From the NCBI GenBank assembly GCA_964250925.1, contig CAXUHU010000001.1:44092-108091 (forward strand): a stretch of DNA of 64,000 nt, written 5' to 3'. This document shows, piece after piece, positions 16,738-25,617 of the stretch. This DNA comes from BOG-908 sp964250925 (lineage in GTDB: Bacteria; Pseudomonadota; Alphaproteobacteria; Acetobacterales; Acetobacteraceae). The notes below the pieces were generated by a model. That model was not told the origin of the DNA. It made no database searches and was given only the letters and a program-made list of their open reading frames with translations. Position 1 is the first letter of the stretch. Every line of letters begins with the position of its first letter. Position numbers and translations under genes: made by a program.

Positions 16738-18094
16738 CCAGGCTGCCATCGCGTGTCCCGAGCACCGGAAGCGGGCGCTCCTGTCCGGACGCGCTGCACG
16801 CGGCATACAGCCACAGGCCGCTGCCTATTCCTACGACCACGTTGGATATGCAGATGCCCAGGAAGATGCCCGTCACACCGAACAGCCGGCCACCGACCCA
16901 GGCGACCGGCACGTTGACCAGAAGGGTGCGTGCGACCGAAACGACAACCGCCGAAAAGGGACGGTTCAAGCCGTTGAACGCCGCGTTCGCAATCGCGATC
17001 ACGCCCGCCGGCCCGTAGCTGAGCGGTACGAGCGTGAAATACAGGACGGCCGCGTGAAGGGTGAGCGGGTCGCCGGTAAAACGGCTGGCCACCCAGAATC
17101 GGGCGGCGTACAGCCCAAGTGCAAGCACCCCACCGAAAGCCGCGCAGAACACCGCCACCACCCGCATGGCTTCACGCACCCGCCATGGACAGCCTGCGCC
17201 TGCGTTCTGGCCGGCAAACGGATTCATCACCGCCGACAGCGCGAAGAACGGCACCATGGCAACCGACTCCACCCGGCTGCCGAGGCCGAAACCTGCCACC
17301 ACTTGATGGCCGTATGGCGCCAGCAACCAAGTGACGATGCCGGCGGCGATTGGAATGACCGTGTTGGTGGCCGCGGCCGGTAAACCCACGCGCAGGATGC
17401 GCCGGGCCGAGCACTGAAACGCGGCTAACTCCAGGTGGTCGAAGGACAGCAGATGCAGGTAGCGCAACCGCCATACCGTAGCCGCTAGCAAAGGAAGCCA
17501 GGCCAGCAAGCTGGCCACCGGTGCACCGATCAAGCCCAGTCCGTGATGGCCGAAGCCGCCCAGGATGGCCAGCGGTGCCAGGCCGAGGTTCAGCAACGAC
17601 GATGCCACCATGGCCAAGCCCTGGAACGTCGAGTCCCCGGCGGCCCGAGCTGCACTCAAGCCGACTGACGCCACGAGGATGAGGACCGAAGCCGGAAACC
17701 AGACACGGAAATAGCCGGCGATGAGCGGTGCCAAATCCGCCCCCGCTCCAAGCAGGCGGGCAAGCCATCCCGCCTCCACCACGCCGAGCGCCGCGCAGAC
17801 AGACCCAAGCACTACTGTAAGCAGCAAGGCATCGGCGACCAGGCGAGGGACCCCTTCCTCGCAAGCACCCAGGGCCCGGGCAATGACGGAGGATGCGCCC
17901 GCGCCCAGCCCGATGGACAGGCTGAGCACGACCATCGTGACCGGAAAAGCAAAGCTGATCGCGGCCAGGGAATCCGGCCCGAGCCGGCCCACGAACCATG
18001 CCTCGGCCAGCCGGTAGCCGAGAAGGGAGAGCACGCCCCAGCCGACCGGGACGGTAAGACGAAACAGCAACGGGCCTACCGGCCCCTGCGTCAT
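16703..18094 (-). CDS. MATE family multidrug/metabolite efflux transporter
   Basis: A 463-residue inner-membrane antiporter with twelve predicted hydrophobic segments in two homologous halves. The N-terminal half has GYRLAEAWFVGRLGPDSLAAIS, the family's conserved VDxxFVGxLG-type stretch, and the second half has FGLGSRVESVAMVPFFALS and QNAGAGCPWR. Na+ or H+ would drive export of cationic drugs or metabolites. The start MTQGPVGPLLFRL at 18094 is preferred over upstream in-frame codons, which read hydrophilic non-family sequence. Monocistronic, converging on the small DHCFMR gene. Confidence 0.9.
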   Translation of the reverse strand: MTQGPVGPLLFRLTVPVGWGVLSLLGYRLAEAWFVGRLGPDSLAAISFAFPVTMVVLSLSIGLGAGASSVIARALGACEEGVPRLVADALLLTVVLGSVCAALGVVEAGWLARLLGAGADLAPLIAGYFRVWFPASVLILVASVGLSAARAAGDSTFQGLAMVASSLLNLGLAPLAILGGFGHHGLGLIGAPVASLLAWLPLLAATVWRLRYLHLLSFDHLELAAFQCSARRILRVGLPAAATNTVIPIAAGIVTWLLAPYGHQVVAGFGLGSRVESVAMVPFFALSAVMNPFAGQNAGAGCPWRVREAMRVVAVFCAAFGGVLALGLYAARFWVASRFTGDPLTLHAAVLYFTLVPLSYGPAGVIAIANAAFNGLNRPFSAVVVSVARTLLVNVPVAWVGGRLFGVTGIFLGICISNVVVGIGSGLWLYAACSASGQERPLPVLGTRDGSLVKTASSVPGAG

Positions 18095-18193
18095 CGGCTG
18101 CCGCGCGGGCGGCCCCGGCCTGTTCTGAAGTCGCAGCAATTCGGTCCGTCCGGCCCTGTTGACGCCTGGGTGCGCGCCCCGCATGGGGCGGTA

Positions 18194-18985
18194 ATGCACG
18201 CCCTCGCCGCCCATGGCTACCACCTGCTGCTCCGGGCGGCGCATGTGGCAGCGCTGCCTTCGTCGCGTTCCCTGCTGGCAGCCTTCACCATGGCCCTCGC
18301 TGCCCGGATGCTCGGTGGCGCCCGCCTGGCCGGCCCTGGGGCGGCAGTGGCGGTTCTGACGGGCTGGCTGGTCCTGGCGCCCTTATCGTCCTGGCCGCCA
18401 CCACCGGTCTCGCGGCTGTCCGGGTTGGCTGCATTAATCGTTGCATGGGCAGCACTCCCTGCATGTTTTCAGGCGTCCAGACTTGCCGCCCCGGCAATCG
18501 CAGCCTCGGCGGCCTGGTGGCTGTGCGGCATGCCCGCCGACCCGGCGCGGCTCGCCTGCTGCCTTCCGGTCTTCCTAGGCCTGCTGGCCGGCCTCGCGCT
18601 CGCACGCGGACTCGCACGGAACGACGCCGGATGGGCCACCCTTGCCGCGGCACTCACACTGGCGGGATCGCTCAGAGTAGCCGGCGCATCGCCGCACTGG
18701 GCCGTGGCCGCACTCGCCCCCGCAGCCGCCGCACTCGCCTTTATGGGTGCCTTCAGCGCCATGACCGCCCTCTCGGGCCTGTTGGTATGCGTAGCAGGGA
18801 CTGCCCTGGTCGCCTCGGACCGTGGACGGTTGGTTGTGGTGGACGTGGCCTGCCTGCTTCCGCTGCTGGCATGGCTCCTGGTCAGACGCCTTGCAACGGG
18901 ATCAGGCCCGGTGCGCTCGGCCGCAGCCAGCGCTTTTGCGGCACTGTCATGCGTGTTGCTGGCGTGGGCCACCACACGCATTTAG
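18194..18985 (+). CDS. Ala/Leu-rich integral membrane protein, unknown function
   Basis: A polytopic membrane protein of 263 residues from the ATG at 18194 (a GTG at 18170 is an alternative). It has about eight hydrophobic segments dominated by Ala, Leu and Val, with short charged connectors (FLGLLAGLALARGLARNDAGW; SDRGRLVVVDVACLLPLLAWLLVRR). No family is recognised. It lies divergent from the MATE gene and 66 bp before psd on the same strand, so it may be the first gene of the phospholipid operon. The composition is coding-like and the frame is open through the entire length. Confidence 0.65.
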   Translation: MHALAAHGYHLLLRAAHVAALPSSRSLLAAFTMALAARMLGGARLAGPGAAVAVLTGWLVLAPLSSWPPPPVSRLSGLAALIVAWAALPACFQASRLAAPAIAASAAWWLCGMPADPARLACCLPVFLGLLAGLALARGLARNDAGWATLAAALTLAGSLRVAGASPHWAVAALAPAAAALAFMGAFSAMTALSGLLVCVAGTALVASDRGRLVVVDVACLLPLLAWLLVRRLATGSGPVRSAAASAFAALSCVLLAWATTRI

Positions 18986-19051
18986 GCAAACGCCTCGAGA
19001 ATGCGCTAAAGCCTCATGCCAACGGAATGATGCACGAATGAAAACCGGCCC

Positions 19052-19735
19052 ATGGCCCTCATAGAAACGCTGCGGCTGGTGTTATCGCGCCCGCACCGCG
19101 CCGGCCACCCCTTCATCGCTGCCGGCGTGGCCGTCATGGCAATAGGGCTGTTCACCGGCTACGGCGTGTTCTGGGCCGGGTCGATCTTCGCGGTATTTTG
19201 TTTGTACTTCTTTCGTGACCCTGACCGCGTTGCGCCGACCAGACCCGATCTGGTGGTTTCGGCAGCCGATGGGCGCGTCGTATCCGTGCAGCGCGCCGTT
19301 CCTCCGGCTGAGTTGGATCTTGGGTCCGAACCGCGCTGGCGCGTGGCGACCTTCCTTTCGGTGTTGAACGTGCACGTCAACCGCGCGCCGGCTTCCGGAA
19401 CGATAACCCGCATCGCCTACCACCGCGGCGCCTACCTTAATGCCAGCCTGGACAAGGCGAGCGAGGCAAACGAACGTAACGCCCTGTCGATCCGCCTGGC
19501 CGATGGGCGCGACGTGGCCGTGGTGCAGATCGCCGGCCTGATCGCCCGACGAATTCTGTGCGAGGTGCGCGCCGGCGACACGCTATGCGCCGGCGAACGT
19601 TTCGGCATCATCCGGTTCGGCAGCCGAACCGACATATATCTGCCACCGGGGGTCCGCCCCCTGGTGCAGGTGGGCCAAACGATGATCGGCGGGGAAACCG
19701 TCCTCGCCAGTCTTGCACCCTCTTCGGCCGACTGA
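19052..19735 (+). CDS. psd: Phosphatidylserine decarboxylase (short, type II proenzyme)
   Basis: Makes phosphatidylethanolamine from phosphatidylserine. The proenzyme cleaves itself at a Gly-Ser bond to form the pyruvoyl cofactor; here the site is RFGSR near the C-terminus (FGSR rather than LGST, as in many alphaproteobacterial short forms). Also visible are an N-terminal hydrophobic hairpin (about residues 24-52), YFFRDPDRV, FLSVLNVHVNRAP and the NERN block. 227 aa, typical for this form. It ends one base before the pssA ATG (TGA-G-ATG), so the synthase and decarboxylase are coexpressed. Confidence 0.94.
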   Translation: MALIETLRLVLSRPHRAGHPFIAAGVAVMAIGLFTGYGVFWAGSIFAVFCLYFFRDPDRVAPTRPDLVVSAADGRVVSVQRAVPPAELDLGSEPRWRVATFLSVLNVHVNRAPASGTITRIAYHRGAYLNASLDKASEANERNALSIRLADGRDVAVVQIAGLIARRILCEVRAGDTLCAGERFGIIRFGSRTDIYLPPGVRPLVQVGQTMIGGETVLASLAPSSAD

Positions 19736-19736
19736 G

Positions 19737-20576
19737 ATGGATCTGGGACCCATTCCCGGGGGGCAGCGCACCAAGCGGCGCCGTGTGCGGCGGCGGCCCC
19801 GCTACAAGGGCCCGTCGTTCAACCGCATGGTTCCCAACATCATGACCCTGCTAGGGCTGTGCGCAGGACTCACCTCCATACGCTATGCGCTGGATGCACG
19901 CTGGCAGGCGGCTGCCTTGGCCATCGTGATAGCCGCCCTGATCGACGGACTCGACGGCCGCTTGGCGCGTCTGCTGCACGCCGAATCGCGCTTCGGCGCC
20001 GAGTTCGACAGCCTCGCCGATTTCTGCAGTTTCGGGGTCGCCCCTGCTTTCATTCTCTACATCTGGAGCCTGCACGGCACCAATCGCTTCGCCTTCATGC
20101 CGTGCCTGATGTTTGCGGTCTGCATGGCGCTTCGCCTGGCCCGCTTCAACGCGGCGCTGGAAACCTCGCCCAAGCCCGCCTACGCGCAAAGCTTCTTCAC
20201 CGGCGTGCCGGCGCCGGCCGGAGCGGGCGTGGTGCTGCTGCCGCTGTTTTTATGGCTGGAAGCCGTCGACCAGGGCTGGGTACGCATGGGCGAATTGGCG
20301 CAGCACCCCGGCCTGGTCGCATTCATGCTGATCGGCACGTCGGTGCTGCTCGTCTCCACCCTGCCGGTCTGGAGCTTCAAGAACTTCAAGGTTCCGGCGG
20401 AGTATGTATTGGGGCTGCTGCTGGGCGTGGGGTTCTTTGCGGCGCTGCTGGTTGCCGATCCCTGGCTGGCGCTGGCGGCGGCTGGCCTTATCTATGTGGC
20501 GATGCTGCCGTTCAGCGTGCGCAGCTTCCGTCGGCTGCGTGCCGAGGCCGAAGACTATCTGGGAGAACAACCATGA
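19737..20576 (+). CDS. pssA: CDP-diacylglycerol-serine O-phosphatidyltransferase
   Basis: Integral membrane enzyme making phosphatidylserine from CDP-diacylglycerol and serine. The CDP-alcohol phosphatidyltransferase signature is complete: DGLDGRLARLLHAESRFGAEFDSLAD gives D-x2-DG-x2-AR-x8-G-x3-D-x3-D. A basic N-terminus (KRRRVRRRPRYKG) precedes about eight membrane segments; 279 aa. I chose the ATG at 19737 immediately after the psd stop. The last four bases (ATGA) are shared with gcdH. Confidence 0.95.
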   Translation: MDLGPIPGGQRTKRRRVRRRPRYKGPSFNRMVPNIMTLLGLCAGLTSIRYALDARWQAAALAIVIAALIDGLDGRLARLLHAESRFGAEFDSLADFCSFGVAPAFILYIWSLHGTNRFAFMPCLMFAVCMALRLARFNAALETSPKPAYAQSFFTGVPAPAGAGVVLLPLFLWLEAVDQGWVRMGELAQHPGLVAFMLIGTSVLLVSTLPVWSFKNFKVPAEYVLGLLLGVGFFAALLVADPWLALAAAGLIYVAMLPFSVRSFRRLRAEAEDYLGEQP

Positions 20577-21775
20577 CCTGGCTCGACCCGCTGGCGCTGG
20601 AAGGCCAGCTTTCCGCCGAAGAGATCGCGGTGCGCGACGCCGCCCGCGACTACTGCCAGGGCCGCCTGATGCCGGGCATCCTGGAGGCCAACCGGCACGA
20701 AACGTTCGACCGCGAGATCTTCCGCGAGATGGGCGGGCTGGGCCTGCTCGGCCCCACCATCGAGGGCTATGGCTGCGCCGGCGTGAACCACGTCAGCTAC
20801 GGCCTGATCGCCCGCGAGGTGGAGCGGGTGGACAGCGCCTACCGCTCGGCGATGAGCGTGCAATCCAGCCTGGTGATGCACCCGATCCACGCTTTCGGCA
20901 CCGAGGCACAGCGCGAGAAATACCTTCCCGGGCTGGCCAGCGGCGACCTGGTCGGCTGCTTCGGCCTGACCGAGCCGGATCACGGCTCGGACCCCGGCAG
21001 CATGATCACCCGCGCCCGTACCGCGCCTGGCGGCTATCGTCTGTCGGGCGCCAAGACCTGGATCACCAACGCGCCGATCGCCGATGTGGCGGTTGTCTGG
21101 GCCAAGACCGACGACGGTGTGATACGGGGCTTCATCCTCGAACGCGGCATGGAAGGCCTCGTCTTCCCGCGCATCGAAGGCAAGTTCTCGCTGCGCGCGT
21201 CCGCCACCGGCTCCATCATGATGGACGGCGTGTTCGTGCCGGAGGCCAACATCCTGCCCGGCGTGCGCGGGCTGAAAGGGCCGTTCAGCTGCCTCAACAA
21301 GGCGCGCTACGGCATCTCCTGGGGTGCGATGGGTGCGGCCGAGTTCTGTTGGGAAGCCGCCCGCCAGTATACGCTCGACCGTCGCCAGTTCGGCCGCCCG
21401 CTGGCCGCCAACCAACTCATCCAGCTCAAGCTCGCCGACATGCAAACAGAAATCGCACTCGGCTTGCAGGGCTCGCTGCGCCTGGGCCGGCTGATGGACG
21501 AACACGTGTCGGTTCCCGAGATGGTCAGCCTGATGAAGCGCAACAATTGCGGTAAGGCGCTGGCCATCGCCCGCGTGTCGCGCGACATGCACGGCGGCAA
21601 CGGCATTTCCGACGAGTATCACGTCATCCGTCACGTGATGAACCTGGAAGCGGTCAACACCTACGAGGGCACGCACGACATCCATGCCCTCATCCTGGGC
21701 CGTTGGCAGACCGGCATACAGGCGTTCCAGGCCGAGGCGGCGGTCGCAGGCCCAATCAGGCAGGCAGCAGAGTAG
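20573..21775 (+). CDS. gcdH: Glutaryl-CoA dehydrogenase
   Basis: Flavin acyl-CoA dehydrogenase (400 aa) that oxidises and decarboxylates glutaryl-CoA to crotonyl-CoA in lysine and tryptophan breakdown. The catalytic Glu lies in NTYEGTHDIHALILGR. The FAD-binding block CFGLTEPDHGSDPGSM and WITNAPIAD are present, and the LDRRQFGRPLAANQLIQ region matches glutaryl-CoA rather than short-chain dehydrogenases. It overlaps pssA by ATGA, so this catabolic gene is tied to phospholipid synthesis genes in expression; the metabolic reason is not obvious. Confidence 0.9.
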   Translation: MTWLDPLALEGQLSAEEIAVRDAARDYCQGRLMPGILEANRHETFDREIFREMGGLGLLGPTIEGYGCAGVNHVSYGLIAREVERVDSAYRSAMSVQSSLVMHPIHAFGTEAQREKYLPGLASGDLVGCFGLTEPDHGSDPGSMITRARTAPGGYRLSGAKTWITNAPIADVAVVWAKTDDGVIRGFILERGMEGLVFPRIEGKFSLRASATGSIMMDGVFVPEANILPGVRGLKGPFSCLNKARYGISWGAMGAAEFCWEAARQYTLDRRQFGRPLAANQLIQLKLADMQTEIALGLQGSLRLGRLMDEHVSVPEMVSLMKRNNCGKALAIARVSRDMHGGNGISDEYHVIRHVMNLEAVNTYEGTHDIHALILGRWQTGIQAFQAEAAVAGPIRQAAE

Positions 21776-21872
21776 GCCGTACGCAAGTCCCTAGTTCGTG
21801 GCGACATCCACGGAGCGGCTCAGCTCGACGTGACCAAGGCCGGCGAACGACGTCCGCCCCCGGACCGTTCCG

Positions 21873-23228
21873 TTACCTCAGGCTCAAGGGCTGCCGCATC
21901 AGTTCGGCCCACTTCCAGAAATGGCCTTTGGTCACGACCACGTAGGTCAACACGTACTGCTCCGCCCCACCTGCCGGGTGGATCGCGCTGATCTTGGGAT
22001 ACAGCGCCAACTCCTCGTCACCGTTGGGCGTAGTCTCCTTCGGTTTCTCGACCAGCGTCTGCGGAGCGCTCCACTTGAAGCCGTCCGTCGAATACCGAAC
22101 GTCCACGCCACCCTGGTAAAGGCGCGGCATCACGTACAGCCGGGCTGACGGCAGGTACGTGACGGTGCCACCGAACTCGCCGGGCAGCGCCTGCGGGATC
22201 AGCGGCGTGAACGCGCCCCCCGAGCCGTAGCCGTTGGGCGAGCGTTCGCCCGCCACGGCCGGCTGGGTCCAGCCGCCGTGGTAGTAGTTCACCCACCTGA
22301 CCGGCGAACTCGTCTTCACGCTGCCGCAGAAAGCGGCAATCGGGGCCCGGCTGACGCTCAGGCAGCCTGGGCGGCAGGCCGACGGGTTGTACTCCGGGTC
22401 CAACGTGGCGTTGCCGGTGTAGAGATACAGGTAGCCGTCCGAGCCGGCGATGGCGCTCGGCACGCCGTTGAAGGGATGCTCCTGCGGCGGGGCATAGCTT
22501 CCGGCAGCACCGCGCCAGGCCGTGCCCATGTTCATGCCGATGTTCTGCGCACTGATGTTGCCGCCAGCCGCCGGCAGCTCGGCCGCCCGCGTCACCTGTG
22601 TCTCGGCCGCGTTGAAGTAGCCGACACCCAGGCCGAACCAGCCGCCCTTGCCGCCCTTGCCGTCGGGCGACGTGTGATTCTCGCCGTGGTAGAAATACAC
22701 GCTCGTCGCGTTGTCGGGGCACCGATAGTAGGTGCCGCCGCCGGCATAGTCGCGGTCGAAATACTGGTTGCAGGCGGCTCCGGCCGGTCCATCGGCACTC
22801 AGCCGCTGCTGTCCCACGCCGCACTCGGCTGCGTGGTCCGTCATGATCGTCTGCACGTCGTAAGGTCCGCTCGCAGGCGCGTCCGAGTTCAGCGCCAACA
22901 CCCGGCTGAGCTGGCTGTCGACGTGCAGGTTCCACGCAGCCATCCGGCCGCGCCCCTGCACGGGGCCGAGCGACCCGGCCGAGTTCAGGTAGTAGCGGCC
23001 GTTTCTGGCCTGGAAGAAGTCGATCGGCGCGTCGGGGCCGAATTTCAGGCCCAGCATGGCCCTGTCCTCGTCGGTGATCAGCGCCGTGGGAGCGCCCGAG
23101 AGGCTGAGTTGCAGGTTTTCAGCCGCGGCAGCGCATGCGGGACCGATCTGGACCGACCAGAGAATTGCCGGCAGAATCGCAAGCATGCTGCAACGGTGCG
23201 AGACGACCCTCGGGCAAGACCAGTCCAT
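21873..23228 (-). CDS. Secreted beta-propeller-like protein, unknown function
   Basis: A 451-residue exported protein: signal peptide with hydrophobic core MLAILPAILWSVQIG and an Ala-rich cleavage region (ACAAAAENL). The mature part is rich in Tyr, Gly and Pro with repeating strand-turn units (SDGYLYLYTGNATLD, YSTDGFKWSAPQTLVEKP, EQYVLTYVVVTKGHFWKW), like five-bladed propellers of the glycoside hydrolase/sialidase type. Six or more cysteines (ECGVGQQ, AACNQ, YRCPD, ACRPGCL, FCGS) suggest periplasmic disulfides. No catalytic residues can be assigned. It is divergent from a periplasmic binding protein gene with 76 bp between starts. Confidence 0.6.
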   Translation of the reverse strand: MDWSCPRVVSHRCSMLAILPAILWSVQIGPACAAAAENLQLSLSGAPTALITDEDRAMLGLKFGPDAPIDFFQARNGRYYLNSAGSLGPVQGRGRMAAWNLHVDSQLSRVLALNSDAPASGPYDVQTIMTDHAAECGVGQQRLSADGPAGAACNQYFDRDYAGGGTYYRCPDNATSVYFYHGENHTSPDGKGGKGGWFGLGVGYFNAAETQVTRAAELPAAGGNISAQNIGMNMGTAWRGAAGSYAPPQEHPFNGVPSAIAGSDGYLYLYTGNATLDPEYNPSACRPGCLSVSRAPIAAFCGSVKTSSPVRWVNYYHGGWTQPAVAGERSPNGYGSGGAFTPLIPQALPGEFGGTVTYLPSARLYVMPRLYQGGVDVRYSTDGFKWSAPQTLVEKPKETTPNGDEELALYPKISAIHPAGGAEQYVLTYVVVTKGHFWKWAELMRQPLSLR

Positions 23229-23304
23229 CTGAACCTCGTTTGGCTGCACGAGACGTAGTCTCGCCGGGTACAAAGCGTCAAACCTGCGACCAAGGAGCCT
23301 ATCC

Positions 23305-24279
23305 ATGCGCGTGCGTCTTGCCGTCCTGCTGCTGACCCTCGCACATCCCGCCCTGGCCCAGTCGCTGAGCGAACGGCTGGCCCAGCAACATCCCGCGGCT
23401 TCACAGGTGACCCTGCGGGTTGCAGCCGGCGTGAAGACCAAGGGCAACTACTCGCAAATCGTGCCGATCATCGCCGAGCAACTGTCCACTACTGGCATTG
23501 CCGTCACGCCGGACGAGAGCACCGGCTCGTTCATGTCGGCCACCGGCGTGTGCCTCGGCCTCGACGAAGCGGCGATCGTGCAGCGCGACGCGGCCAGCGA
23601 GCGGGCGCACACGTCCGACAGCAATGCCGCCAGTTGCACGGGCAAATACGTCTCCCTCGGCCGCCCGCTCTATCCCTATTACGGTTTTTGGGTGGTGCGC
23701 GCCGATAGCGCGTTCAGCCGCGTCTCCGGGCAGATTGCCAACGTGCCTACCGGCCAGGCGTTGAACGTGGCCGCTGGCGAGGACGGCTCCGGCGGGCAGA
23801 TTACGCTCCGCCAACTGCTCGGCTCGGACCCGCGCTGGCACAGCGCCGTGCACGCCACCACCGATGGCGGGGAGGCCGCCTTGCGTCTGCTGCGCGACAA
23901 GAACGTCGACGCGTTCTTCCTGATGGACGACCGCAGCTCGGCAATGATCGAGAAATCCATCAAGGGCGAGGTGGACGAGCGCGGACGCCCGATCTTCAAG
24001 TTCCTGGCGATCAACCCGCCCAACGCCTTCTTCCAGATGAAGGACTGGACCGGGCGGACGATGTATCAGCCGGAAAACCTCACCAGCGGCTGGTTCGGCG
24101 GCGTGCGCACCATCTCGGTCGATGCGGTATTCATCGTGAGCAAGGCATGGTGGCGGCACGACAGCGCCAGCCAGTCAGCCGTGGCCCAGCTCGGACGCGC
24201 GCTCGATAGTGCCGGGCCGGCAATACGCGCAGCCACGCAGACGCCGCGCGATTGGGTGCCCGCCTCCGAAGGCAAATGA
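23305..24279 (+). CDS. Periplasmic solute-binding protein, TAXI-type (TRAP-associated)
   Basis: 324 residues with a clean signal peptide (VRLAVLLLTLAHPALAQ). The mature sequence resembles the TAXI family of TRAP transporter solute receptors: strand RVAAG, the IIAEQL helix, AGEDGSGGQITLRQLL (ligand loop) and the DAFFLMDDRSS switch region. No TRAP membrane subunits (DctQM) are adjacent, so it either partners a transporter encoded elsewhere or acts as a sensor ligand-binding protein. Its divergent neighbour is a secreted propeller-like protein, which may share a substrate. Two Cys (VCLGL and SCTGK) could form a disulfide. Confidence 0.65.
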   Translation: MRVRLAVLLLTLAHPALAQSLSERLAQQHPAASQVTLRVAAGVKTKGNYSQIVPIIAEQLSTTGIAVTPDESTGSFMSATGVCLGLDEAAIVQRDAASERAHTSDSNAASCTGKYVSLGRPLYPYYGFWVVRADSAFSRVSGQIANVPTGQALNVAAGEDGSGGQITLRQLLGSDPRWHSAVHATTDGGEAALRLLRDKNVDAFFLMDDRSSAMIEKSIKGEVDERGRPIFKFLAINPPNAFFQMKDWTGRTMYQPENLTSGWFGGVRTISVDAVFIVSKAWWRHDSASQSAVAQLGRALDSAGPAIRAATQTPRDWVPASEGK

Positions 24280-24281
24280 GG

Positions 24282-24707
24282 TCAGTCCTGCTCCGGCCGC
24301 CGCCGCATCGCCTTGGTGCCCGAACGCGCACCTTTGGACTCCAACCGCCGCTGCTGCGAGCCGTAGGTGGGCCGGGTTGCGCGCCGCCGTTTCGGCGCCG
24401 CCTCCGCTTCTCGGATCAATGCGAACAGGCGCGCCACGGCGTCCTCGCGGTTGCGCATCTGCGAGCGGAAACGCTGGGCCTCGATCACCAGCACACCCTC
24501 CTGCGTCATCCGGCCGCCTGCCAAGCGCGCCAGCCGCGACTTCACCCCGTCCGGCAGCGAGGGTGAGGCCCGAACGTCAAACCGGAGCTCGACCGCGGTC
24601 GAGACCTTGTTGACGTTTTGGCCGCCCGGGCCGGACGCGAGCACGAAGCGCTCGCCGAGCTCGGTCTCGTCGATGGACAGTCCGTCGCTGACCGGCAGCC
24701 TGGCCAA
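24282..24707 (-). CDS. arfB: Alternative ribosome-rescue factor / peptidyl-tRNA hydrolase ArfB
   Basis: Stop-codon-independent rescue of stalled ribosomes. The domain carries the catalytic GGQ (ASGPGGQNVNKVST) but none of the stop-recognition domains of RF1/RF2, and ends in a basic tail (RRRATRP...SKGARSGTKAMRRR) that inserts into the mRNA channel. 141 aa, as expected. The start is a TTG at 24707 directly after the stop of the upstream methyltransferase gene (TGATTG), so it is probably expressed by coupling. Confidence 0.93.
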   Translation of the reverse strand: MARLPVSDGLSIDETELGERFVLASGPGGQNVNKVSTAVELRFDVRASPSLPDGVKSRLARLAGGRMTQEGVLVIEAQRFRSQMRNREDAVARLFALIREAEAAPKRRRATRPTYGSQQRRLESKGARSGTKAMRRRPEQD

Positions 24708-25511
24708 TCAGCTTACCGGTTTGCGGAACTTCAGGATGAAGTTGTCGCCCTCGCCGATGGCCGCATATTTCGCATGGTCGGTTGCCCCCAGCGCAAAGGT
24801 GGGCGGCAGGGTCCATACGCCTTGCGGGTAATTCTTGGTGTCGCGCGGGTTGGCATCCAGCTCGGAGGAGCCGACCAGCTCGAAGCCGGCCTTCTTCGCC
24901 AAAGCCACCGTGTAATCCTGGCGCACGTAGCCGTTATCCGCCTTGGGATCCTGCGGCACTGTGTCGAGCGCGCGGTGCTCCTCCACGCCCAGTATGCCGC
25001 CTGGCTTAAGTGCCGCATAGAAGGCGGCAAAAGCCTGGTCGGCGAAACCGCTGCGCATCCAGTTGTGCACGTTGCGAAAGGTGAGAACGAAATCGGCCGA
25101 GCCAGGCGGGGCGATCTGCATGTGGCCCGGGCTCATCAGCGAAACCTGCATGGCCGTGAAGCCTGGTTTGCCCACGAATTTCTGTCGAAAACGCGCCACG
25201 GTGCGCTCGTCGTCGTCGCCGTTGGGCAGGGCGACGGTGTAGTGCCCCGAAGCCGACAGGTACGGCGCCAGCATCTCGGTCCAGTAGCCGCCGCCCGGCC
25301 ATATCTCGACCACGCTGGACGAGGGCGTCAGCCCGAAAAAGGCGAGCTCCTCGGCCGGGTGCCGGACAGGGTCGCGCGCGACCAGGCTCGGGCTGCGTGT
25401 GCCGCTGTGTACGGCCGCCAGCAGGGCCGGGTCCGGCTGCGTGGCCGCCCAGCCGGCGGCAGACGAGGTCAGCAGCAGTCCGGTTGTCAGAAGGGCCGCA
25501 CGGATGTTCAT
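24708..25511 (-). CDS. Exported class I SAM-dependent methyltransferase-like protein
   Basis: 267 residues with a signal peptide (MNIRAALLTTGLLLTSSAAGWAA) and a Rossmann methyltransferase domain: motif I VVEIWPGGGYWTEMLAPYL, motif II-III region, FVLTFRNVHNW and LKPGGILGVEEH. The same architecture is known as a predicted methyltransferase family in proteobacteria. The acceptor is unknown. Export of a SAM-dependent enzyme is odd, because SAM is cytoplasmic, unless the domain has been repurposed. Coupled to arfB downstream. Divergent from hisG. Confidence 0.75.
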   Translation of the reverse strand: MNIRAALLTTGLLLTSSAAGWAATQPDPALLAAVHSGTRSPSLVARDPVRHPAEELAFFGLTPSSSVVEIWPGGGYWTEMLAPYLSASGHYTVALPNGDDDERTVARFRQKFVGKPGFTAMQVSLMSPGHMQIAPPGSADFVLTFRNVHNWMRSGFADQAFAAFYAALKPGGILGVEEHRALDTVPQDPKADNGYVRQDYTVALAKKAGFELVGSSELDANPRDTKNYPQGVWTLPPTFALGATDHAKYAAIGEGDNFILKFRKPVS

Positions 25512-25617
25512 TGTTCAAATCCCTTAAGGTTCGCACGTCCATACGCTCGCAAAAGGGCGTTGCCCACGGCCCCGGGCACACCTGACACGCATGTCACCGC
25601 GTGTTAAGCGCCCGCCC

